Shown here: positions 16,353 to 24,405 of the stretch, piece after piece
Layout of the letters: each line of letters opens with the position of its first letter
Position numbering within the stretch: position 1 is the stretch's first letter
DNA from: Phycisphaerales bacterium
GTDB lineage: Bacteria; Planctomycetota; Phycisphaerae; Phycisphaerales; UBA1924
Reading direction: 5' to 3'
Assembly (NCBI GenBank): GCA_019744815.1
Contig: JAIEUA010000006.1
Location: forward strand, 186,001-250,000
DNA: 64,000 nt
Position numbers and translations under genes: made by a program
Notes under the pieces: generated by a model
Told to the model about the DNA's origin: nothing
Seen by the model: only the letters and a program-made list of their open reading frames with translations
The model's database searches: none

Positions 16353-19303
16353 CCGATCGGGAAAGGTTCGAGCGCGTGTCGGCGTTGTTCCTGGAAGCGT
16401 CGCGGCTGCCGCGGGAGGAGGTGGAGCGGTTCCTCGCCGAGGCGTGCGGCACGGATGAGGCGCTGAAGCAGCAGGTGCGGGAGCTGCTCGACGCGTCGGG
16501 AGGCGAGAGCGTCTTCGGCACGCTTGCGGGCGAGCTGGACTCGCTGCACGGGCGCCTGCGCCGCGAGATGGCGGACGCTCCGACGTTGTCGCTTGGCGCG
16601 GGGCTGGGGGCGGGTCTGGGGGCGGGCGGCGTTGCTGTGGAAACCGCGGGCGATGTAATCGGGCGGTATCGGCTTCTCGAGATGATCGGCGAAGGCGGGT
16701 TCGGACGCGTCTGGATGGCCGAGCAGCGCGAGCCGGTGCAGCGTCGGGTGGCCCTCAAGGTCATCAAGATCGGTATGGACACCAAGCAGGTGGTCGCCCG
16801 CTTCGAGCAGGAGCGTCAGGCGCTCGCGGTGATGGATCACCCCAACATCGCGAAGGTTCTGGATGCGGGTTCGACGGCAACGGGGCGTCCGTACTTCGTG
16901 ATGGAGCTGTGCAAGGGCGATCCGATCTCGACATTCTGCGATGCGCAGAACCTGACCATCGCGGAGCGCCTCGAGCTGGCGGCCCAGGTCTGCGCCGCGG
17001 TGCAGCACGCGCACACCAAGGGCATCATCCACCGCGACCTCAAGCCCAGCAACGTGCTGGTCGCGGTGCAGGACGGACGGCCGCAGCCCAAGGTCATCGA
17101 CTTCGGTATCGCCAAGGCGACGCAGTCGCGACTGACGGAGAAGACGCTCTTCACGGAGCATCGCCAATTGGTCGGCACCCCCGAGTACATGAGCCCCGAG
17201 CAGGCGAGCGGCAGCCTCGACATCGACACCCGGACGGACGTTTACTCGCTCGGCGTGCTGCTCTACGAGCTTCTCACCGGCAGCACGCCCTTCTCGGGCA
17301 AGGAGCTGCGGAGTGCGGCCCTGGGCGAGATTGAACGGATCATCCGCGAGGTCGATCCGCCCGCGCCCAGCACTCGTCTGAGCCAGAGCGGCAAGACCAT
17401 CGCCCAGGTGGCGGCGAGCCGGAAGCTGGAGCCATCGCGTCTCGGTGCTGTGGTGCGGGGCGAGCTCGATTGGATCGTGATGAAGGCGCTCGAGAAGGAC
17501 CGGGCGCGCCGGTACGAAAGCGCGAGCGATCTGGCGGCGGACCTGCGGCGGTACTTGGCGGGCGACCCCGTGCTCGCCGCCCCGCCGAGCGGGTGGTATC
17601 GCACGAGCAAGTTTGTGCGGCGGAACAAGGGAGCGGTCGCGGCGGTCAGCGCGATCACCGTGTCGCTGCTGGTCGGCGCGATCGCCTTTGCGTGGCAGGC
17701 ACGGGTCGCGAGCGCCCAGCGCGATGTGGCGGTCGCCGCGGAGCGGGCGGAGGCGCGGCAGCGTCAAGCGGCGGAAGAGCAGCGGAGGTTGGCCGACGAG
17801 CAGCGTGACCGGGCCGTGAAGGCCGAGGCGGAAGCGAGCGCCCGCGCCAACGACCTGCAGGTGCTCAGCGAGTTCCAGGCGGGGATGCTTACGCAGATTG
17901 ACCCAAATGACGCCGGCCGAAGGCTCGTGACGGATCTGGCGTCCAAGCTCGACGCGACATTGGCGGCAGCGAAACCGCCGGTATCGGATGAAGAACGGGC
18001 CAAGCGGGTGGCTGCCCTGACCGCGGAGCTGAACACGCTCAACGCGACGGATGTCGCTCGCGGGTTTGTCGATCGGACGATTCTGCGGCCGGGGATCGAC
18101 ATCGTCGACCAGAAGTTCAAGGAGCAGCCGCTGGTGGACGCGACGCTCCGGTACGCCTTGGCGACGCAGTACCAATCGCTCGGCCTGTACAGCACCGCGG
18201 AAGCGCAGATCGCCAACGTCTTGGCGACGCGCCGCCGGCTGCTGGGCGATGACAACCCCCAGACCATCAACGCGATTATCGGGATGGCCAACGCATTGTG
18301 GTTCGTTGGCAAGCGGCCGGAAGCCGAGCGGATGCAGCGTGAGGCGTACGAGCGGAGCGAGCGGGTGCTTCCCGAGGGGCATGCGGATCGCATTTCCTCC
18401 ATGAGCAACATGGGGTTCATGCTCCAGTCGCAGGGCAAGATGGCAGAAGCGGAGCCGTACTGGCGCAAGGCCTTGGAGATGCGACGCAAGTACGCCGGCG
18501 CGGAGAACAACGAAACGCTCACCGCGATGAACAATCTGGGCGGTCTCCTGCAGAGCCAGGGCAAGCTGGAGGAGGCCGAGCCTTTCTGGCGTGAGACGCT
18601 GGAGATTCGTCGTCGCGTGCTGGGGAACGACCACGCGCAGACGATGACGTCGATCGGCAACCTCGGGTTCCTGCTCTTGCAGATGAACCGGCATCTCGAC
18701 GAGGCCGAGCTGCTGCTGCGCGAGTCGCTCGACCGCAAGCGCCGGGTGCTGGGCCAAGATCACCCTGAAACGCTGGGGTCGATCAAGAACCTCGGGCTCT
18801 TGTTCCAGGCTCAGGGCCGGCTGGACGATGCCGATGCGTCACTCACGGATTCGGTCGAGCGCTATCGGCGCGTGCTCGGGCCGCAGCACCCGAACACCAT
18901 CATCGCCGTCGGCAACCTCGGCAGCTTGCGGGCCGTGCAGGGAAGGTACGACGACGTGCTGAGCACGCTCGAGCCGATCCGCGAGAACATGCGCAAGTCC
19001 TTCGGCGGCGGCAACGCTTGGCGCTACGCCAACGTGCTCACCGACCTTGGGCAAGCCCGCACCGGCCTGGCCAAGACTGTCGACGACTATCGCGCCGCCG
19101 AAGCGCTGCTTCTCGAGGCTCGGGAGATCTTCGCGAAGGTCCCGGGCCCGTTCGTGAAGGACGCGCCGCACGCGACCAAGGTGCTCATCAACTGCTACGA
19201 AGCGTGGGATCGTGCCGCGCCGGGTGAAGGGTTGGGTGCAAAGGCGGAGGCGCTGCGTGCGGGATCGCTTGGGCCGGATCCCGCCAAGGCGGGCCCACGA
19301 TAA
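16349..19303 (+). CDS. Membrane Ser/Thr protein kinase with TPR sensor region
   Basis: Eukaryotic-type kinase of 984 residues. Order: short helical N-terminus (DRERFERVSALFLEASRLP, typical of planctomycete kinases), kinase domain from about residue 104 (glycine loop GEGGFG near 113, catalytic Lys in VALKVIK near 136, HRDLKPSN near 227, DFG near 251, then GTPEYMSPEQ). A transmembrane helix lies at about 428-449 (VSAITVSLLVGAIAFAW). A coiled coil rich in Ala, Glu, Arg and Gln follows, then at least seven TPR-like repeats (AEPYWRKALEMRRK, AEPFWRETLEIRRR, AELLLRESLDRKRR). All catalytic motifs are intact. The start overlaps the sigma factor stop by four bases. The pair probably forms one signalling unit, with the TPR side outside the membrane. 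Confidence 0.93.
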   Translation: MTDRERFERVSALFLEASRLPREEVERFLAEACGTDEALKQQVRELLDASGGESVFGTLAGELDSLHGRLRREMADAPTLSLGAGLGAGLGAGGVAVETAGDVIGRYRLLEMIGEGGFGRVWMAEQREPVQRRVALKVIKIGMDTKQVVARFEQERQALAVMDHPNIAKVLDAGSTATGRPYFVMELCKGDPISTFCDAQNLTIAERLELAAQVCAAVQHAHTKGIIHRDLKPSNVLVAVQDGRPQPKVIDFGIAKATQSRLTEKTLFTEHRQLVGTPEYMSPEQASGSLDIDTRTDVYSLGVLLYELLTGSTPFSGKELRSAALGEIERIIREVDPPAPSTRLSQSGKTIAQVAASRKLEPSRLGAVVRGELDWIVMKALEKDRARRYESASDLAADLRRYLAGDPVLAAPPSGWYRTSKFVRRNKGAVAAVSAITVSLLVGAIAFAWQARVASAQRDVAVAAERAEARQRQAAEEQRRLADEQRDRAVKAEAEASARANDLQVLSEFQAGMLTQIDPNDAGRRLVTDLASKLDATLAAAKPPVSDEERAKRVAALTAELNTLNATDVARGFVDRTILRPGIDIVDQKFKEQPLVDATLRYALATQYQSLGLYSTAEAQIANVLATRRRLLGDDNPQTINAIIGMANALWFVGKRPEAERMQREAYERSERVLPEGHADRISSMSNMGFMLQSQGKMAEAEPYWRKALEMRRKYAGAENNETLTAMNNLGGLLQSQGKLEEAEPFWRETLEIRRRVLGNDHAQTMTSIGNLGFLLLQMNRHLDEAELLLRESLDRKRRVLGQDHPETLGSIKNLGLLFQAQGRLDDADASLTDSVERYRRVLGPQHPNTIIAVGNLGSLRAVQGRYDDVLSTLEPIRENMRKSFGGGNAWRYANVLTDLGQARTGLAKTVDDYRAAEALLLEAREIFAKVPGPFVKDAPHATKVLINCYEAWDRAAPGEGLGAKAEALRAGSLGPDPAKAGPR

Positions 19304-19448
19304 CCGAACCTCGACCTCCGCAAAGAAAATCTGGCATCGGGTCGGACTGCTCGGGAACAGATCTCGTTTCTCGGTGTGGCCGCGAGTGCGGCATGGTCGC
19401 GTCCGCGTCGGCGCGCCGGGTCGGAACGCACACCTTGGAGACCGAGCA

Positions 19449-21746
19449 ATGCCAGTGACTAGGTGGTCGAGCAGCAGAACTTCGCACACGCAATCCGTCC
19501 GAAGCCCGAGATTCTTCCGGGCCGTCGTTGCATTTGCAACGCTGGCGCTTGCGAGCGCTTCCCCCGTGTGGGCGCAGTGCGGCCCCACCTGGCAGACCCA
19601 GATCGGCAACCCGGGAATCAATATCCTTGGGCGTGTCTACGCACTGGCGACTCTGCCCGGTGGTGATCTGATCGTCGCGGGCCAGTTCTCGTCGGCCGGG
19701 GGAATCGCGGCGAACAACATCGCACGGTACAACCCGAGCACCGGCGTGTGGTCGGCGCTCGGCGCGGGCACGGGCGGTCGCATCAACGCGCTGGCCGTCG
19801 TTCCCCCGGGGCTGACGGGCGCGGGTGACGTGATTGTCGGTGGCGAGTTTGTCTCTGCCTGCGGCGTCGCGGGTCGAAACCGGGTCGCGCGCTACTCGCC
19901 CGCGACCAACACGTGGTCCGCGCTCGGCACCGGTGTGAATGATGGCATCGTTTCGGCGCTGGCGATCATTCCCAGCGGGTTCACGGGTGCAGGCGATATC
20001 TTTATTGGCGGAAGCTTTGGCGGCGCTGGCACGGTGGCCGGCGCAACAAGCCTCGTCCGCTTCACGCCCTCCACTTCGACGTGGTCCACGGTCGGTGCCC
20101 CGTCGGGGGTCCGGTTGGGCGGTACGGGCGGCACGGTGAACGCACTCGCGATCGTTCCGGCTGGCACACCCAACGCCGGCGATCTGATCGTTGGTGGCCG
20201 TTTCGACATCGTCGGCGGTGTCGCCGGCCGCAACAACGTCGCCCGATACTCCCGCGCGACGGATACATGGTCCAGCATCGGCTCGGGCACGAACGAGGTC
20301 GTGTTGTCGCTGAACGCACTCCCGAGCGGGCACCCCGCCGCAGGCCAGATTGTCGTCGGCGGTGCGTTCACCAACATCGGCGGCGTTGCGGTCAACAACA
20401 TCGGACGCTTGAATCTCTCGACCGGTGCTGGCTTGGCGCTCGGATCGGGTGGCGCCGACGGTCCGGTCTACGGCCTCTCGCTGCAGAGCGACGGCGATGT
20501 GATCGCGGTCGGCGCGTTCTACTCCCTCGCCAACGCAACGGCCAACTTCGGCATCGCACGCTTTGACTTCGGAACCAACCTGTGGACCAACGTCGGCGGC
20601 ATTGGCCCCAAGGCCACCGATGGCGAGGCCTACACGGTGACACGCCTGAACAACGACGACATTGTGATTGGAGGGCTGATCCTGAACATCGGGTCGTTCC
20701 CGGCGATCCATATCGCGCGGTATACGTTCAACGGCGGCGCGACGATCACCACCCAGCCCGTCTCCCAGGCGGTCTGCGCCGGAAGCCCGGTGAGTTTCTC
20801 CGTCGCCGCGACGCCGAACGGCAACGGCGCACCGACCTACCAGTGGCGCCGTGCGGGCGTCAACATCAGCACCGCGACCAATCCATCCGCGGGCACCGCG
20901 ACGCTGACATTGAGCAACGTACAGGCCGGCGACGCCGCGGGCTATGACTGCGTGGTGACCTCGGGCTGCAGCAACACCAGCAACACCGCGTTCCTCACGG
21001 TCAACCCTCTACCGAACTTCTTCTTGCCGCCCCCCGCGACCGCGACTGGATGCCCGGGCGGAACGGTCAACATCAGCCTGTTCGTGCACTCAAGCAGCGG
21101 CAACGTCACCTATCAGTGGCGCAAGGGCACGACCAACATCAACACGGTCACCAATCCCACCGCCGCCACGAACTCTCTGAAGCTGACCAACCTGCAGAGC
21201 GCCGACGCCGGGTCGTACAACTGTGTGGTCACCAACAGCTGTGGCAGCACGACGAGTTCCAGCACGGTTGTCTCCATCGGCGGCGGGGCGAGCGTCACGC
21301 AGCACCCCGCGGCCGCGGCTCCCTGCCCGGGCGGAACGGCGACTTTCTCCGTGACGGCGGCGGGCTCGGACACCATCAGCTATCGCTGGTACAAGGACAA
21401 CACTGCGATCAACCTTGCCACCAACCCGTCGGCGGGCACCCGTACGCTGACGGTGTCCGGTGTCCGCGGTGCGAACGCGGGCCAGTACAAGTGCTTTGTC
21501 TCGAACAGTTGCGGTAGCGCCTTCAGCAACGCCGCGACGCTGAAGGTCTGTGCCGCGGACCTGAACTGCGATCAGATCGTCGAAGATTCGGATTTCGTGC
21601 TCTTCGCCGATGGGTACAACCTGCTCGAGTGCGGCAACCCCGCCATGCAGGCCGGCTGCCCCGCCGACATCAACGCCGACAACTTCGTCGATGATTCGGA
21701 CTTTGTCGCCTTCGCCGACGGGTACAACGCGCTGATCTGCCCGTGA
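19449..21746 (+). CDS. Secreted single-propeller protein with three Ig-like domains and dockerin-like end
   Basis: Exported surface protein of 765 residues, function unknown. The ATG has GGAG (19437-19440) eight bases before it, and the signal peptide follows (RFFRAVVAFATLALASASPV, cleavage near WAQC). Exactly seven propeller repeats can be counted, core GDLIVGGxFxxAGGVAGxNxVARYxPxTxTWSxLGxG, enough for one seven-bladed propeller. Three Ig-like domains follow, each with a Tyr-Gln/Arg-Trp core and an AGxYxC motif (YQWRRAGVNIS... AAGYDCVV, YQWRKGTTNIN... AGSYNCVV, YRWYKDNTAIN... AGQYKCFV). The paired EF-hand cassette ends ALICP. Relative to the tandem array genes this one uses a different blade subtype (ARY rather than ARW) and sits directly after the sigma-kinase pair. 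Confidence 0.87.
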   Translation: MPVTRWSSSRTSHTQSVRSPRFFRAVVAFATLALASASPVWAQCGPTWQTQIGNPGINILGRVYALATLPGGDLIVAGQFSSAGGIAANNIARYNPSTGVWSALGAGTGGRINALAVVPPGLTGAGDVIVGGEFVSACGVAGRNRVARYSPATNTWSALGTGVNDGIVSALAIIPSGFTGAGDIFIGGSFGGAGTVAGATSLVRFTPSTSTWSTVGAPSGVRLGGTGGTVNALAIVPAGTPNAGDLIVGGRFDIVGGVAGRNNVARYSRATDTWSSIGSGTNEVVLSLNALPSGHPAAGQIVVGGAFTNIGGVAVNNIGRLNLSTGAGLALGSGGADGPVYGLSLQSDGDVIAVGAFYSLANATANFGIARFDFGTNLWTNVGGIGPKATDGEAYTVTRLNNDDIVIGGLILNIGSFPAIHIARYTFNGGATITTQPVSQAVCAGSPVSFSVAATPNGNGAPTYQWRRAGVNISTATNPSAGTATLTLSNVQAGDAAGYDCVVTSGCSNTSNTAFLTVNPLPNFFLPPPATATGCPGGTVNISLFVHSSSGNVTYQWRKGTTNINTVTNPTAATNSLKLTNLQSADAGSYNCVVTNSCGSTTSSSTVVSIGGGASVTQHPAAAAPCPGGTATFSVTAAGSDTISYRWYKDNTAINLATNPSAGTRTLTVSGVRGANAGQYKCFVSNSCGSAFSNAATLKVCAADLNCDQIVEDSDFVLFADGYNLLECGNPAMQAGCPADINADNFVDDSDFVAFADGYNALICP

Positions 21747-21803
21747 TCGGCGTCGGAACAAGGGGCCGCGTCACAGAGCCGTCCCACAACCCGCATGACT
21801 ACA

Positions 21804-21829
21804 GGGGAGCCGAAAGCGGCTCCCCTTTT
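21804..21829 (+). terminator. Rho-independent terminator
   Basis: A perfect 9-bp stem GGGGAGCCG / CGGCTCCCC (21804-21812 with 21817-21825) with a four-base AAAG loop is followed by TTTT. It ends the propeller gene transcript. Confidence 0.88.
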
Positions 21830-21899
21830 CGTTGGGCCAGCAATCGTTCGCGGCCGCGGAAAAGCGGGTAGCATGAGTCCCACCCGAAGAGGATCGACC

Positions 21900-23351
21900 A
21901 TGCCCAGCACCGCACCAAGCTATGCCGAGACGTTTGCGACGCTCCAATCCATTGGTCAGGAGCATCTGCTGAAGTTTTTCGACCAGTTGCCGCAGGAGCG
22001 GCAGAGTGATCTCTTATCGCAGATCTCGGCCTTGGACCTCGCCACACTGCCGCGGCTGATCGATCGCTATGTCAAGAACCCCGAGAAGTTCACGCCGCCG
22101 ACGAATCTGCGGCCGGTGAACGCGTACCCGCTCGACGCGAGCAACCCGCGCAAGCCGTGGGATCGAGCGAAGTACCAACGCGTGGGCGAGGAACTGCTCA
22201 AGGCCGGGAAGGTCGCGGCGTTCGTCGTCGCGGGCGGTCAGGGCTCGCGGCTCGGATACGACGGGCCCAAGGGTTGCTACAGCTGCGGAGCCGTGACGCA
22301 CCGATCGCTCTTCGAGATGTTTGCGGCGAACCTGGTAGGAGCGAAGAAGCGCTACGGGCGCGATGTGCCGTGGTACATCATGACCAGCCCGCTGAATCAT
22401 CGCGCCACGGTTGGTTTCTTCGAGGACCATCACTTCTTCGGCCTTGAGCGTTCGAACGTGCTGTTCTTCCAACAGGGCGTGATGCCGTCGCTGGACATGA
22501 AGACGGGGAAGGTGCTGCTGTCGCGCCCCGACGAGGTCGCGACCAATCCGGACGGGCACGGCGGAGCGATCGCGGCGCTGAAGAAGTCGGGCGCGATCGA
22601 TGACATGAAACGCCGCGGCGTCGAGCACCTGTCGTACTTCCAGGTCGACAACCCGCTGGTACGGGTGCTCGATCCGGTGTTCCTGGGGCTGCATGCCGCG
22701 GCTCCGGATTCCTCGGGCGAGATGTCGAGCAAGATGGTGGCGAAGGCATCGCCGGAGGAGAAAGTTGGCGTCTTCGCGACGGTGAGCCGCGGGGGGCGCG
22801 ATGTGGTGGACGTCGTCGAGTACTCCGATTTCCCGCCCGCGCTCGCCAAGGAACGCGGCCCGGATGGCTCGCTGGCGTACAACGCGGGTTCGATCGCGGT
22901 GCACATCATCGGCGTCGCGTTTCTCGACAAGCTGGCGAACGACCCGAGTTTCGAGCTGCCGTTCCACCGCGCGGAGAAGAAGGTCCCGTGCGTGGACCTG
23001 GCGAACGGCGAGGTGATCCAGCCGCAGGCGAACAACGCGGTGAAGCTGGAAAAGTTCGTGTTCGATGCGTTGCCGCTGTGTCAGGCGTCGATCGTGGTGG
23101 AGACCAGCCGCGAGGAGTTCGCGCCGATCAAGAACGCGACGGGCGTGGACAGCCCGGAGTCGTGCCAGCAGTTGCAGACGCTGCGGGCGACGCGGTGGTT
23201 GGAGCTGGCGGGCGTCAAGGTCGCCAAGAAGCCCGACGGGACGCCGGACTGCGTGCTGGAGATCCGACCGGAGCACGCGACGAGCCCGGAGGAGCTGAAG
23301 CAGCTCGCGCTGCCGAAGGCGATCGAGGCGGGTGCGAAGCTGGTGCTGTGA
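21900..23351 (+). CDS. UDP-sugar pyrophosphorylase, UDPGP/UAP1 family
   Basis: Uridylyltransferase that joins a sugar 1-phosphate to UTP, giving a UDP-sugar for wall or glycan synthesis. Length is 483 residues. The ATG has AGAGG (21888-21892) seven bases upstream. The nucleotide-binding loop is VVAGGQGSRLGYDGPKGCY, and downstream motifs of the eukaryote-like UDPGP family are seen: NPDGHGG, FQVDNPLVRVLDP and a YNAGSIAVH metal/sugar-site stretch. These resemble UDP-N-acetylhexosamine pyrophosphorylases (UAP1) more than bacterial GlmU or GalU. The sugar cannot be told from sequence alone; GlcNAc-1-P is the best guess. Upstream is a strong terminator, downstream a family A inverted repeat. Confidence 0.85.
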   Translation: MPSTAPSYAETFATLQSIGQEHLLKFFDQLPQERQSDLLSQISALDLATLPRLIDRYVKNPEKFTPPTNLRPVNAYPLDASNPRKPWDRAKYQRVGEELLKAGKVAAFVVAGGQGSRLGYDGPKGCYSCGAVTHRSLFEMFAANLVGAKKRYGRDVPWYIMTSPLNHRATVGFFEDHHFFGLERSNVLFFQQGVMPSLDMKTGKVLLSRPDEVATNPDGHGGAIAALKKSGAIDDMKRRGVEHLSYFQVDNPLVRVLDPVFLGLHAAAPDSSGEMSSKMVAKASPEEKVGVFATVSRGGRDVVDVVEYSDFPPALAKERGPDGSLAYNAGSIAVHIIGVAFLDKLANDPSFELPFHRAEKKVPCVDLANGEVIQPQANNAVKLEKFVFDALPLCQASIVVETSREEFAPIKNATGVDSPESCQQLQTLRATRWLELAGVKVAKKPDGTPDCVLEIRPEHATSPEELKQLALPKAIEAGAKLVL

Positions 23352-23363
23352 GCCCAATCGCGC

Positions 23364-23454
23364 CAGTGGGACCGGCCTCCGGCCGGTCGACGGTTGCTTC
23401 GATGCTGAGAGTGTTGCCCCGCTGAGGAAGACCGGCCGGAGGCCGGTCCCACTG
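23364..23454. repeat. Family A inverted repeat (two facing hairpins)
   Basis: Perfect 25-bp inverted repeat, 23364-23388 with 23430-23454, around 41 bases. The arm begins CAGTGGGACCGGCC. Each arm is itself a hairpin (GACCGGCC, TCC, GGCCGGTC). A second copy lies at 62017-62082 and a degraded half at 59318-59344. Confidence 0.85.
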
Positions 23455-23467
23455 ATTACACTCCCGC

Positions 23468-24337
23468 GTGTCCGACCCTCGCTTGAAGTCGTTCCCGCGT
23501 GATCTGGCCGCCGCCGCACGGTTTGTGCATCTTGGTGCCGGGGTGCCCACGCTCTTGGCGCACCCAGACTGGAAAACGCCGCGACCGACCGTGTTGTGGA
23601 TGCACGGCCGCACCGCGAACAAGGAACTCGATCCCGGCCGCTATCTCCGCTGGATCCGTGCCGGGTTCGCGGCGTGCGCGATCGACCTGCCCAGCCATGG
23701 TGAGCGGTACTCGGCCGCGGGGCAGCACCCGCGGGAGAGCCTGAACACGATCGCTCAAGCACTGACCGAGATTGACGGCGTGGTCGAGGCTCTGGCCTCG
23801 CCGGAGTTCCACGGCGTGTTCGATCTCGATCGCATGGGCATCGGTGGTATGTCGCTCGGCGGGATCATCGCGCTGCGACGGCTTTGCGATCCTCACCACT
23901 TCCGTGCCGCGGCGGTGGAGGGGACGACGGGCTGGCTCGAGGGCCTGTACTTCCCGCGCGAGTTCGGGGTTGAGCTGAGCACCGGAGGGCCGGACGGCAA
24001 TCCTCCGCCGTGGGTGGTGCAGCACGACGCGGCGGCGGTCTCGCGTGTGAGCGCCGCGGCGAATCTGGCGACGTTTGAGCCGCTGCCGCTGCTCATGCTG
24101 CACAGCAAGGCTGACAAGATGATGCCCTTCGGCGTGGCCAACGGATTCGCGAACCGGCTGCGCACGCACTTCAAGGCTCGGGGTGCGGCCGAATCGCTGG
24201 TGGAGCTGCACACCTGGGATGAGACCGGCGCGCCCGAGGAGCACATCGGTTTCGGACGCTTCAGCAACGACGCGAAGAACATGCAGACCGCGTTCTTTGT
24301 GAAGCACCTTGAGGTGGTTGTGGCGCGGGGCTCGTGA
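23468..24337 (+). CDS. Alpha/beta hydrolase (dienelactone hydrolase / prolyl oligopeptidase-like)
   Basis: Cytoplasmic serine hydrolase of 289 residues, substrate unknown. The GTG start directly follows the repeat, with no clear ribosome site. The fold is recognisable from PTVLWMHGRTANKELD (oxyanion-loop His-Gly), CAIDLPSHGERY, the nucleophile elbow GIGGMSLGG, the acid in LMLHSKADKMMPFG and the His in EEHIGFGRF. The nucleophile, acid and base are therefore all present in the right order. Absence of a signal peptide argues for an intracellular esterase. The gene converges on the next one, with a hairpin between them. Confidence 0.8.
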   Translation: MSDPRLKSFPRDLAAAARFVHLGAGVPTLLAHPDWKTPRPTVLWMHGRTANKELDPGRYLRWIRAGFAACAIDLPSHGERYSAAGQHPRESLNTIAQALTEIDGVVEALASPEFHGVFDLDRMGIGGMSLGGIIALRRLCDPHHFRAAAVEGTTGWLEGLYFPREFGVELSTGGPDGNPPPWVVQHDAAAVSRVSAAANLATFEPLPLLMLHSKADKMMPFGVANGFANRLRTHFKARGAAESLVELHTWDETGAPEEHIGFGRFSNDAKNMQTAFFVKHLEVVVARGS

Positions 24338-24353
24338 GCTTTCGTGGCCAATG

Positions 24354-24377
24354 AAAACGGGCGCCTGAAGCGCCCGT
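24354..24377 (-). terminator. Terminator of the minus-strand secreted-protein gene
   Basis: ACGGGCGC (24357-24364) pairs with GCGCCCGT (24370-24377). On the minus strand the hairpin runs into TTTT, directly downstream of the gene ending at 24406. It may also stop the convergent hydrolase transcript. Confidence 0.75.
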
Positions 24378-24405
24378 GGTCGATGCGTGAGATGGAGCGA
24401 TCGGT

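Noticed and set aside
16022-18763. 913-codon minus-strand frame over the kinase gene
   Set aside because: Antisense shadow; the plus strand carries all kinase motifs and TPRs.
2098-21746. A cellulosome-type cohesin-dockerin system
   Set aside because: The cassette is EF-hand-like but no cohesin, scaffoldin or glycoside hydrolase is in the window, and the disulfide pattern is not that of classical dockerins.
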